Below, piece after piece: positions 35,601-45,600 of a stretch of DNA of 64,000 nt. Numbering within the stretch: position 1 is the stretch's first letter; each line of letters begins with the position of its first letter. A model generated the notes under the pieces. The model searched no databases. It saw only the letters and a list, made by a program, of their open reading frames with translations, and was not told the origin of the DNA. Location: positions 29,382,183-29,446,182 of the forward strand of contig CM059560.1 of assembly GCA_030386875.1 (NCBI GenBank), in the 5' to 3' direction. This DNA is from Morinoia aosen (taxonomy: Eukaryota; Arthropoda; Malacostraca; Amphipoda; Talitridae). The position numbers were made by a program, and so were the translations under genes.

Positions 35601-35835
35601 GCTCAGTCGTCCCGTAAGAAGCTATGGGGGTGTTGTTGGCGGCGAGTAAGTCGTAGGACGGGGGTTTGAGCGTGTGTTTCTTTTTAGCTGGTACTAGGCT
35701 GACGGCTGAACCGGTGTCGATGAGGTATCGTACGTTGCCGGTGCCTGTGACGTACATTAGCTCGCCTTTTTTTGTCTGTGCGGAGACTGGGGCGTTTACC
35801 ATTCTCCGCGGTCGTCGTTTCCCGCGAAACTGCAA
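32644..35835 (-). pseudogene. pol: E1-B Pol polyprotein with one nonsense codon
   Basis: Collinear with the intact pol at 25299-28490 and the same length. Protease [17 protein letters not shown], RNase H, HHCC finger and the integrase triad are all readable. A single CGA-to-TGA change puts a stop at 35215-35217, about 206 codons in, between protease and RT (after SPEKLEAA). The remainder is open for about 851 codons. Other differences from copy A are substitutions, for example [11 protein letters not shown] in RNase H. The nonsense change fits a C-to-T transition. Confidence 0.9.
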
Positions 35836-36614
35836 GGTTGGGTACAGTTTCTTGCTCGGTTACCGAAAGTTTGGTGGTAATAGCAGATTGCTTGGTCCTG
35901 CTTGATTCTTGTATTGCTTCTGTTTCCGTACCTAGGTCCTGGGGTTTGGTTTCGCCAATCTTCTGCTTGCTTCTTGTTTTCCTGTGGGCGTAAAGCGTTT
36001 GCCAGCATTTTCTTGAGTTCTGCTATTTCCTGTAGGGCTTTGTCAAATTCCGCTCTTGAGACTGTAAGAGATGGTGGTTGTTCGATGGCAGTTACGGCGA
36101 TGGGTTCACTCATGGCAGTTTGGCAAGCGGTTTGCCTTGCTATGATCTGATCTGCGATTACTCTGTATTCTTCGTCCGTTTTTCCCCTGCCTAGTGCCTC
36201 GATCAGCGGTTGTGCTGTGATTGGTAGCTTTGCGAGGTGCATGGAACGGATGACGGACGGTGGTAGGGGTGCTTGCCTGCAGCTGTTCAGTCGTTTCATT
36301 TCGAGGAGCAATTCTGATGGCGTATTGTCTCCCATGGTAGTTTTGACGATGGTGTCGTAGTTTGCTTCCTCGTCGTGTCGCACGAAACGGTGCGTTAATG
36401 CGGCTTTTAATGCGTCGTATTTGTCGTTTGCCGGTGGGTTCAGGAGTATTTCTTGGATCTCGGATACGATGTGTGTTGGGAGTCCTCCTAGTAACGCTCC
36501 GAACTTTGCGCCGTCGTCCAGGTTTGGTACTTGTGCGAGGAACACGTAGCAATGCAGTAACCATCCTTTCACATCTCCGCTGAATGCGGGCAACCGGATA
36601 TCTTTCCTAGCCAT
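35796..36614 (-). CDS. gag: E1-B Gag, intact
   Basis: A 272-codon frame from ATG 36614 to the stop at 35796. The N-terminal and central part resembles arthropod Gypsy capsids (IRLPAFSGDVKGWLLHCYVF near residue 6, LLLEMKRLNSCRQAPLPPSV in the middle), followed by a Lys/Glu-rich helix and a C-terminal variant zinc finger (C-Y-Y-H ... NCTQPC). It would assemble the particle and package element RNA. It overlaps pol by 40 bases with the slippery heptamer. This is the only full-length Gag of the array, upstream of a pol carrying a stop. Confidence 0.85.
   Translation of the reverse strand: MARKDIRLPAFSGDVKGWLLHCYVFLAQVPNLDDGAKFGALLGGLPTHIVSEIQEILLNPPANDKYDALKAALTHRFVRHDEEANYDTIVKTTMGDNTPSELLLEMKRLNSCRQAPLPPSVIRSMHLAKLPITAQPLIEALGRGKTDEEYRVIADQIIARQTACQTAMSEPIAVTAIEQPPSLTVSRAEFDKALQEIAELKKMLANALRPQENKKQAEDWRNQTPGPRYGNRSNTRIKQDQAICYYHQTFGNRARNCTQPCSFAGNDDRGEW
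35817..35823 (-). promoter_or_regulatory. -1 frameshift heptamer G GGA AAC (gag/pol, interior B)
   Basis: Same heptamer, frame and overlap position as in interior A (28472-28478). Confidence 0.7.
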
Positions 36615-36653
36615 GCCTCCTATTGCCTGCCGAATACCTCTGGGGTCAACCAG

Positions 36654-38282
36654 TGTGGTGTTCTCCCTCAGGCTGCAACACGCTTCGGGCAGACTTTGAG
36701 CTATCTTTTTCGTGATAGGATAGCCCGAAGCGAGTGCCTGAGGTACAACCGTATTCGGCAGGATATGGACAACACGGGGGTAACACGGTAATTATATGGG
36801 TGACTGTCAGGTACACGGAACACGGACCATTACACTGGGCCCTCGGTGACTACTATGAGCACTGTTCGTTACTCGTAAATCGCGTAATGATTGGAACACA
36901 GCACTAATACGTGATGGTTGAAATACAATACTATTCGAGAAGTACGTAATGATTGAAACACAATCCTATGTGAGAATAGCACAAATATGTGGTGATTGGA
37001 GTACAATCCTATTCGAGAATGACATAAATTGAAACACAATCCTATGCGAGAATAGCACAAATACGTGATGATTGAAGCACAATCCTATTCGGGAATGACG
37101 TAATGATTGAAACACAATCCTATGCGAGAATAGCACAAATACGTGATGATTGAAGCACAATCCTATTCGGGAATGACGTAATGATTGAAACACAATCCTA
37201 CGCGAGAATAGCACAAATACGTGATGATTGAAGCACAATCCTATTCGGGAATGACGTAATGATTGAAACACAATCCTATGCGAGAATAGCACAAATACGT
37301 GATGATTGAAGCACAATCCTATTCGGGAATGACGTAATGATTGAAACACAATCCTATGCGAGAATAGTACTAATACGTGATGATTGAAATACCATCCTAT
37401 TCGAAAATGACATAAATTACGTAATGATTGAAACACAATCCTATGCGAGAATAGCACAAATACGTGATGATTGAAGCACAGTCCTATTCGGGAATGACGT
37501 AATGATTGAAACAAGCACCAATAGCGGGTAACGTCCGCGAGGACGCTACTTACGAACGCAGCGGCGAGACGTAATGATTGGTGCTACGTCGTGCGACTGT
37601 TACGAACAGGTCAGCTGGTGCTAGCGGGGCGCCGAGACGAGGCTAGTCAGCTGGGTCGGGCCCGGCCGCAACGCGGTTCACCGTTGTAGCTGATAAGTAG
37701 CTACGGCGAGGCTAGCCGGCCGGAGCGGGCGAGAGATGTCGTAGAGCGGCTTGGCCGACGACGCCGGCGCGGGGCGTTGCAACGTGACTTTTTTAAGGCT
37801 TTGAAACACCTTGAAGCGTCAAGACGCTACTAGGTTTAAGACCTTGCAACACCTTGGGGCGTCGATAGGCAGGGCCGGTCTCCGGAGCTTGGTGCAGGTA
37901 CGCGAGAGACAAAGTCGATCTCGGAAGCTAGATGCAGGAACACGAGGCTGGTGCTTGAGATGTGACTTGAACGAGGACGAGGGCTTGAGTGAGTGCGAGC
38001 CTTGTTGGGGTCGCCTTATGTAGGCCTCGAGTGCAAGCCCTGAGTCCGGGCGTGAGTCCTGATTGGTCGCGAGTTTGTGGGCCTGTGGTGCTGGAGGCAG
38101 GAAGCCGTTGTAGCTTACGGGCACCTTTTCTCATAGTCGCGAGGCGGCTTCTCTCAGGTCCCGTGTTTGGTTGACTAGGCGCTTCGGGTCCGGAGGTGCT
38201 CTGGAACGGATGCGGTTGTAGTCTGGAGGCAGCTTTTCTCAGGTCATGTGGGGGTCCGCGGCTTGCCGCTGGGATCACCACA
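36654..38282 (-). repeat. E1 LTR3 (5' LTR of interior B)
   Basis: 1629 bases, TGTGGTG...CACCACA. It ends exactly at the ATGG duplication in lectin-like exon 4. The minisatellite is at 37035-37512. On the minus strand, after the LTR end, comes C-TGGTTGACCCC, a plausible primer-binding site start; I do not assign a tRNA. Confidence 0.9.
37035..37512. repeat. 78-base minisatellite in LTR3
   Basis: Third copy of the array, same unit and variant order as in LTR1 and LTR2. Confidence 0.88.
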
Positions 38283-38954
38283 ATGGCGTCGCCGAGCAGA
38301 ACCTGTACACGGTTGTGAAAAATCCCTCATTAAATCTGAATGAAACTCAAGAGAATTAGAAATTCAAAATTTTACTGCAGGCTTATAAGCATTACGTAAT
38401 ATTAGAAATTCATAGTGCAAAAAATACCACGAAGGTGAAAAAAAGGAAAAATGTATTTGTAATTAATGTGAAAGTTTATGCCCTTATTTTTTCAGCTAGT
38501 TACTTAAATTCAATCACAAAAACCATCAACGAAATTTCAAACAGAAATCACCTGAGTAAAATTATTCGTTTCGCACGTAAATTTCAGTTCATCTCGTCAT
38601 GCAGCAAGTTATAGGACAAAACCAAGCGGATGACCATTATGATTTTTAAAACAATAAGTCATTTAGTACCTTCAGGTTAAAGTTCATTTGATTCATCCAA
38701 GTACAACAAATTCAGAATATATTTCACTCTCAAGTATATTAGAAATCGCAAGATAATCACTTCACTTGTTGCCAAACTTCAATTGAGTATCATTGAAGCG
38801 GTTCGTATGTATGCCTGTCTTGGGCAAGATGCGGAACTTCTCAACAGTGACGTAGCCTTGTAAGTCTATGAGGATCCATGGCTTGTCTATGGAGAAGCTG
38901 TCATTTGAGTGAAAGAAGGTGGCTTCGTCGCCGTCCACAGTAACCGTCCCTAGT

Positions 38955-39814
38955 CTGAAAAATACTTCGTTAATTAGAACGAATACAAAATAAAAACTTT
39001 GGAAGTTTTCGCGGTTGAAAAAAGTAGTAATTTTTTTTTTAAATTCAGCAGAATATTCAACAAAATATTTCACCCTAATTGAGTGATACAGCGATGCCAA
39101 AATTGCGCAACTAAGAAGAAATAGCTAAAACTTATTAATGAAAAAGACAAAGTCACTTTCGCGTTGAATACATTCCTCACTGTCGAAGATAATTGTTCAT
39201 AATAACTTGCTCATAGCTCATTGACTGGCAGGTGACGAAATTACATATATTTTGTGAAGAATTCTGGAGAAGATCAAAGCTTCATTTTCTCAGACATATA
39301 CACTGCTGGAATAAGTTAAAAGATAATAACATAGAATCTGAATTAGCTTATTTAGAAATTTCTTCGGAAATACGCTGCGTCGCAGTTCTTCAGGGAAATA
39401 GGAAACGAAAACAATAAACGAGAACTTGCGACCGCAACCGCACCAACACAATTGTAAGAGAAAATTACACTAGATTAACGATCTACTAAGGGAATGGGTT
39501 TATGTACATAGTATGGAAAGTATAACAATAGAATAAATACTTGATTTCAAACTGTAACTCTTAACAAGAAAACGAAACGAAGAACTAAACTTTATTTTCC
39601 TCGCGTCAACCAAGTCGATGACTTTTAAAAAAAGCCTGCAAAATACGGATGTGCAGCAGCAGGGAAATAATTTGACGGTAGATTATTCCTAAGGAAGAGT
39701 CAAGAAGTTTAGTTTGGGGAAGTCAGTGAGTAGGTCTCTCTTCATTAATTATCAATTCGCTTATGGGGTAAATTTCGTCAAATACTCACTCTATTTTATA
39801 CCGAAGACCCCTAC
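38955..39814. other. Intron-derived noncoding DNA of duplication unit 2
   Basis: 38955-39310 matches the intron between exons 2 and 3 of the intact gene. After that, similarity ends and exon 2 is not found. Base composition changes sharply near 39815, where GC-rich sequence of element D begins. Nothing else recognised. Confidence 0.5.
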
Positions 39815-40120
39815 GGCACGCCGCAGCCGTCCGGCAGCGGCGGCAAGATCTTCGTCTCTCGATGGCGGAGCCCACATCGTTACAGCGAACTCATGCGGCG
39901 GCAAACACTTCAGCACCACATCTCCCCCAGTTTCTCACGAAACTCGCAGTGCATAGTACCTAGCACTCGTACTCATAAAAGTAGGTGGGACGCCGTCGCT
40001 CACGGAGTGACTGCCTCAATGGTTCGGGCTCACCCGCTGCTCCTTAGCATCGCTGCCAACAGCGTCTCGCTCGCCGCCCTTTTCTTCTGGGGATTCATCA
40101 GTCGACCAGCTCAACGTCCA

Positions 40121-41200
40121 TCAGGGATCCATCAGTCGATCTGCCGCCAGCTCAACGGGTGCCTTGTTTGAGGCGTCAACTACAACTCCTTCTGGCAACG
40201 CAAAGGGAGTTGCACCGCAGCCGCCCCCTCCACCGAAGACCACCTCTTCGGGCTCCACAGCACCATCGACACCACCATGGTTCTCAGGAACCCTGCGCCA
40301 CTCACCACCAAACCGACGTTTTCTTACGTCGCGCACATGCCTAGGCATGCCGTCTACGCACACTATGTGCTTAGACACGACGCTGGTGACCTCACCTGAC
40401 GTCCACTGCTTCGTGAATGAGGACAGTTGGGTTTCACCCACACCTCATTACCAACAGCAAAGCTGTTGTTCTCGCAGCCATCAAGATTGACATCAAACGG
40501 CACTCGCCAGCGATACTTGAAAATACCGCTCGACGAGACAGAGCCAGCCTCTGTTTCCTTTCGAGGCGTCACATTGTACCAAAATGTGGCCTCTAAGAGA
40601 GATGCCTCCCCGAGCGGCGATCCTCTTGATCGTCCGGTGATTTTCTCAACGATCCCGTTGCCACTCGGGGCGTAGGCGGCACGGAATCGCAGAGAAATCC
40701 CCCACGCATCAGCGAACTGCTCAACAGCCGCTGACCGAAACGCCGTCGAATTGTCCAACAACACTTCGTCACACGGCCCTCGCTCAATTACGACCTCACG
40801 CAAATGGGCGACAATGCTCGCTGCTGACTCATTCAGCAACCGACGCCAGATGGCGAACCGCGAGGGTCCACAGTCAACCATAGACAGGTAGAGCTTGTCA
40901 CCATAATGAGTTACGTCAACCGCAACCCGGCGCCAGCTCTCCTCCACAGAAAGACCCCTCGCCCCCACGAGATTTTCCTCCCGCAGCGCAGGATCGATCT
41001 GCTGACAGTCCTCGCATCCATCCAGCTCACGCTTCACCTGCCCTCGTGACAGACCACTACGGATCTGACGAGCCAAATAAAACGTCCGATCGATGCCCAA
41101 ATAATGCGGCAGATGAGCTGCCCAAATGGCATTCTCGAGACTCTCTCCAGTGGCAAGCACAGTAGAACCTCTGCGACGGTTTCACCAGCGTCGCGGTAAC
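40121..41200 (-). pseudogene. Element D integrase, broken
   Basis: Shows the zinc-finger end GCEDCQQIDP, then AVDVTHYGDKLYLSMVDCG (first Asp), LLDNSTAFRSAAV (second Asp), AAYAPSGNGIVEK (Glu) and, after a frameshift near 40400, a C-terminal stretch with CVDGMPRHVRDVRKR. The catalytic D,D35E residues are readable. The SMVDCGPSRFAIWR wording differs from the common Gypsy HIDIVGP form and marks a distinct lineage. Confidence 0.7.
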
Positions 41201-41760
41201 TAAGCCATCTGTTAGGTACCCTGGTCATCTGATCGGCTTTGTCCTCGATCGTCGAAGCGAAGCGAACAGACACGACCAGACCATGCTCAGCGATCGTCTC
41301 AAGGGTCACCCCAAGACGTCGCTTCACGAGCATCTCTGCCGCGCCCTTCGTGCGAACACGATTGCGGACATCGACAGTGCTGTCCATTCAGATGACGACT
41401 GTCCGAGAATCACTGACGACCGCGAAGGTTTTAATACCCTATACAATCGCCAAGTTGATACTCGGCGCAACCGCCTCTAACTCAGCCACATTGATATAAA
41501 GGTGGTCTGACTCTTTTTGGAGCCAAGACGCATCTTCAACAATGCGGCCATCGACCTCAAAGGCCACACCGACTCCGAGGAAGCTGGCATCAGCCCACAC
41601 TGTAGCTGTACTTTGCGGATCGACACCCCAAACGCCCCCAAACGCTCCCGACGAGCTCGCGCCAACAGCTCCCCAGGCAACAAGCTGACAGAACTGTCAA
41701 CCGAGTCGTCCCAAGAGCCACTGCATCCCAGCCGTTTCAAGAAACTGCAACATGGACGCA
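41200..41760 (-). pseudogene. Element D RNase H, broken
   Basis: Combining two minus-strand frames gives an Asp-Ala-Ser start, a SDHLYIN-V-AELEA-like segment, VSDSRTV-like residues and a C-terminal RVPNRWLSYRD. The region is shifted at least twice, so boundaries are approximate. Confidence 0.5.
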
Positions 41761-41761
41761 G

Positions 41762-42947
41762 TCACCCCGCCACAGGGTAATGGCCGACCAATCCACCACT
41801 CAAGGAAAACAGCCCTCTCTTCGTTAAGCCGGCATTTACCGAACCGAACTCGGAGAGAGCAGTCCCCCTCGACATCCGAAGATGTCCATTGGAATCTTTC
41901 CGTAAATAAATTCCCAATAACCGGCCTCCATCCAGGCTCTCAGGTTCTTTCGTCACAAGTCCGTACCTCGCCAAATGCTCCCGGAGCTTCTGAGCACTGA
42001 GAACGGACTCACAAACCACTATATCATCGATATAGTGGTCTGTCTCTTGATGAACTCGTTCTTTCAACGACCGAACCTTGCCGAGGATCACAGTCATAAT
42101 TCGAGGCGCACACGAGAGGCCGAAGCCTAATCGCGTCGAAGCGTAAGGCACACCCTTAAACTTCACGATCTGGTATCGCCACAGATCCTCGGAAACGTGG
42201 ATCTGTAGGTATGCAGACTTAAGGTGGACGACCTTAATTAAGCTCACCCCGCAACTGCCGCCATTTCCGAATCTTGTTGCCACACACAGCGACCATGTCA
42301 TCACCAGTATGACACTCGACAAAGCCGTTCAACTCACGATAATCCATGACAGGACGGACTTTGTCCTTCCTTGGTTGCACGACGGCCAAGAACGGAATGA
42401 CGCCCTGAATGGGGCCATGCCACCGCCTCAACCAACCCTTCGAGATCCAACTCTGAATATCCGCGTCATAACGCTCACGCACGTGAGGCGCCCGAGTACA
42501 TCCGAACTCCGCGATCCGAGTCTGCAACCCCTCGGGCGGTTTCTCGGACCACCGCTAACTAATAGTCCACCGACCGTCAGCGAACCTAGCAACAAAGTCA
42601 GGGTCGACAACCTCGATCGGCGCTGGCGCACCTTTCGGACCCCCCGACCCCGCTCCTGCTACCAAGCCGGCTCCCAGCTTGGCACAGGCGAATCCATTGC
42701 TGGACTCCATACAGCATCCAGCTGAACAGGATCTCCACCAGTCAACTGCATACTTCGAGTCAGGGCCTCTTCTGACGCTAACGCCCCCCATGTGATCAAT
42801 AGCATCACTCCCTAGGAGACAGTCAACGCAAAGATTCCCCAACTCCGGCATGAAGAGCGCAGTGACACCAAAACAATACCCCAGCAACCCGACTACCACA
42901 CGACAGTGCTTCCCCTCACAGGAAGTTCTGCCGTCCGCCGTTAGCAA
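41762..42947 (-). pseudogene. Element D protease-like region and reverse transcriptase, broken
   Basis: The protease-like C-terminus reads DCLLGSDAIDHMGGVSV near 42800. RT begins with VRPVMDYRELNGFVECHTG (42330-42360 region), shifts frame, then SAYLQIHVSEDLWRYQIVKF, RLGFGLSCAPRIMTVIL and catalytic YIDDIVV near 42020, followed by the connection LSGGLVGHYPV. The RLGFGLSCAPRIM motif replaces the usual PFGL-x-NAP. At least two frameshifts separate the parts. Confidence 0.65.
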
Positions 42948-43213
42948 CGGCCGCCCCGCACGGAGGTGTTAGCCCACCACCACCCGCGGACAAACCCCCG
43001 TCCGCTCGCTCCCGGAGTCTACCAGGCACCAAGAACAATGCCCATTCAAAATGGCACGAACGACTGGCAAACGACTCCTAGTCGTAACACCAGTCGCTCC
43101 GAGCGATTCTAGATCGCCGCGCCTCAGCAACCCACTTGTGCCGCTCAAGGTCCCTCTCTCCGAAAGGGCGCCGTTACCTCCCTTGGAGAGCGGAGACTTC
43201 CGGTAAGCTCGGC

Positions 43214-43464
43214 TTACGCGGTTTCCATTGAGAAGGACGCGTCGCTCCGACTGGCGTCCTCTGCAGAGAAACTCAACCCACCAACCGTGGGCCCAGCTAC
43301 CGTCCTAGACGGAGCTACCGTGGGACAGTCGCAGGCAAAATGCCCGATCTCTCCGCACGCGAAGCATGCGGACTTCTTTTTCGAGGGAGCCTTCGCGGCT
43401 CCCCTGCCAGCAGGCGCCGCATGTGCTTGCTTCTGCGGGCACACCCTCACGCGGTGCGCCCCGC
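43214..43464 (-). pseudogene. Element D Gag C-terminus with zinc knuckles, cut by E2
   Basis: Contains a classic knuckle CFACGEIGHFACDC (CX2CX4HX4C). Upstream HRVRVC is the back half of a second knuckle whose front half, ACYRCGG, lies on the far side of E2 at 63979-64000. Joining across the CCGC duplication gives a CX2CX3HX4C finger in frame. Confidence 0.7.
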
Positions 43465-43504
43465 TGTTCCGAGTCCGAACTCCGCGATCCGAGTCTGTCA
43501 TAAA
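43465..43504 (-). other. Aberrant 3' tail of E2
   Basis: Between the CCGC duplication and the LTR tip lie 40 bases: TGTTCCG (a repeat of the LTR tip), a 24-base block 43474-43497 identical to 42501-42524 in element D, and CATAAA, which also precedes the internal edge of the other LTR. The other LTR has no such tail. Confidence 0.75.
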
Positions 43505-43833
43505 TGTTCCGTCCCTTTCCATGTACAGGTCGAAACTAACGCGAATGAGGTTCGGGAGTGACTCAAATGCAGTAACGTGGTTATCCTTTATTGGTACTTA
43601 GGAATTGGCACAGGCTTCGGTATTGGCAAGAATCTATTAGATTGGACGGTAGGGCTAATACGGAGTGATGTTACTTCTATAACGCATCTGTGATCTGTAC
43701 AGGTACTTCCTCGACGATCACGCTTCCGCTACTGAAGAGCGACGACTCTTTTAATGCTACCTCTACGTCAGGCCTCCGCTAATGAACGGCGATGTCTCTT
43801 GCCGGTTCTATTTATATACTCGGCGGGCGCACA
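43505..43833 (-). repeat. E2 left LTR (3' LTR)
   Basis: 329 bases, TGTTCC...CGCACA. On the minus strand a TATATAAATAG box (43808-43818) lies only about 15 bases inside the U3 end. The adjacent interior reads TAATTGTTCCCCCCACGC (43834-43851), a polypurine tract on the minus strand. Confidence 0.88.
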
Positions 43834-45600
43834 TAATTGTTCCCCCCACGCAAAAATTCTTTATTACAATAAAAATTTTAGCAAAGCATAAATTCAACAA
43901 AATTCAACGGTAATCCTACATCTCGTTAAACATTATTAATTTTTAATTTCAATTCAATCCTTGATAATATTATCCAAAATCAACTAATTAATCACTCTTC
44001 CCACTTAGCTTCAAACAAATTATTTATCAACTTATTCTTATTAATTCAACTCAAATTCAATATTGGATACACCACACAATTTTATTAACTTATCGAAATC
44101 AAAAATCAAATCACGTACGTAATAAATCATCTCCATAGGGTACACTCTTTTGAACAAACTGGACACATACCGTCAAATCGAGAAACTTTCATTTTAATGA
44201 AAATGAAAAATTTAGAAGGAAAAATCCATCATAAATCTATATTATCTAAGATATAGAATATAAGTTTATATACGCAAAACAATACATTACATTACTACAA
44301 ATGGCAAGGTAAAAGTTGATTTGCTTTTCCGTACGATTCAAATCGTCCTACGATTCAAATTAACTTATTTCAATTCAACTAAATTTAATATTGAAAGTAA
44401 ATTAAATAGAATAATCAATAAATGAACTAATTCAATTCAACCAATCTAAAAACGTGCAATTCGGTTTTTATTCGCAATATAAATAATTCGTCTCCCCTTC
44501 TGGCTTGAAACATGAACAAAATATTTCTATAGGGCGAATAAAACAACATCAAGGGTTATAATTAACGACACCAAGAACGCGAAGTAATCCGTATAAATAG
44601 AAATAATCATAAGACATTCACTCGTAATATGATATTCAGTCGTCTCAATCTTGTATGTGTAAAGATCCATCTTGTATGGATACCTCCACACAATTTATAT
44701 TGTTTGTAGCACTTGCAGATGTAGAAAACTTATTTCTTCACTGGATGTTTGCTGGGAATGCAGCGATTTTGATTTTGAAAACTAGTTCGATGTCGTCTCC
44801 GGATTCATATACCAAAATACGTGTACGCAACGGGGAATCGAGGTTCAGGAACAATCTGAATTTGCAGTAAGCTTCTTGTAATACTTCTTTCGGTACACTG
44901 ATTCCGAAAACGATCGTTGTTTCCTGCGGCTGCCAGAGTTGATTGTTTCCCCCGGTACACATCGGGATTTAAGAGTGTTCAAAATAAGCAGTGAATGAAT
45001 GCGGAAGTCTAGCGTTGTATTGTTATGCGCCAACTTGAGGTGGAACTGCAAATGGTTGTTCAGGAGTCGCCCAAGGAATCTGAAAGGAGACGAGACAGGA
45101 GATTAGCATGGCCACAAGTTTAAAGTAAACAATTCTCGTTTTATACTAAGGCAACGCTTCCTTCTCATTAAGACACATTCATTCTAACTACAATGCCTGA
45201 CCTTGTTTTCAAACAAGCTGTGGCAGATGCGATGCAGTTCTCGCGGGTTTCGCACTCGCACTCTCGTGTTGACATTTCCAAGATTGCACCTAAGTTTATC
45301 AACTCTAGCTTACGGCTTGACGAACACAGCTTTTGATGTCGCAATAACAGTATGACAACCTCCTAAGCTCAACATCTCGTCACAAGGTGTTTGCGCAACA
45401 CAATATTTCCTAACGCAAGAACACATAAAGTCTTAAGAAAGAAACTCATAGAACGCACTTACAAGCTAAAAACTCATAGAACGCACTTATAAGCTAAAAC
45501 TCATAGAACGCACTTACAAGCTAAATACCATTTAAAGACATATATGGAATGGCAATTTCGGAATATATGAAATGAACAGTTCCAAACTAGGTTGACAATT
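43834..45600 (-). other. E2 3' noncoding region
   Basis: About 1.8 kb between the 3' LTR and the pol stop. Very AT-rich from 43840 to 44650. No frame long enough or recognisable enough to call an env-like third gene; the best frames are about 75 codons. It contains a short tandem repeat at 45444-45525. Confidence 0.5.
45444..45525. repeat. Three tandem copies of a 27-28-base unit
   Basis: ACTCATAGAACGCACTTACA-AGCTAAA-like unit repeated three times with a single T/C variant and small spacer differences. Confidence 0.8.

Larger units (their letters stand above)
23691..38282 (-). mobile_element. E1: Ty3/Gypsy array, three LTRs and two gag-pol interiors, inserted in exon 4
   Basis: Order along the plus strand: LTR1 (23691-25251), interior A (25252-29310), LTR2 (29311-32596, split by an insertion), interior B (32597-36653), LTR3 (36654-38282). 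All are in minus orientation. The outer ends are TGTGGTG and CACCACA, flanked by the 4-base duplication ATGG at 23687-23690 and 38283-38286. Joining the flanks recreates the exon 4 sequence seen at 6233-6454. Only the outer boundary has a target duplication, so the double structure was probably produced by recombination between LTRs of related copies, or by tandem integration, not by two independent insertions. Interiors A and B are nearly identical but differ at scattered sites. Confidence 0.92.
23498..38954 (-). pseudogene. Pseudogene copy of the PAN/F5/8C lectin-like gene, exons 3 and 4
   Basis: Exon 3 is 38783-38954 (172 bases, same as the intact copy) and reads VTVDGDEATFFHS, then WILIDLQGYVTVEKFRILP. 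The donor GTGGAG of the intact gene is TTGAAG here, so the splice signal is lost. Exon 4 begins at 38302 after a conserved acceptor and is cut at 38282/38283 by the E1 retrotransposon array. It resumes at 23690 and runs to a stop at 23498-23500. Within the left half, 13 bases present in the intact copy after ACAGTG are missing (near 23653), which shifts the frame before SRY-like and EIEIW-like residues. Exons 1 and 2 are not visible in the window. Three independent lesions make function very unlikely. Confidence 0.8.
16830..39310. repeat. Diverged tandem duplication, unit 2 (expanded by E1 insertion)
   Basis: Same order and orientation as unit 1 (361-8080). Without the 14.6-kb E1 array it is about 7.9 kb long, close to unit 1. 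Similarity to unit 1 fades after about 39310, before exon 2 of the gene. The exon 2 and exon 1 equivalents were not found in the window and may lie beyond element D, which begins close by. Confidence 0.7.

Noticed and set aside
36654-36680. tRNA assignment for the E1 primer-binding site
   Set aside because: TGGTTGACCCC resembles a tRNA-Trp complement only with an extra T; too weak to claim without a tRNA set from this genome.
43834-45600. env-like third gene of E2
   Set aside because: No frame above about 75 codons and no signal peptide or membrane pattern.
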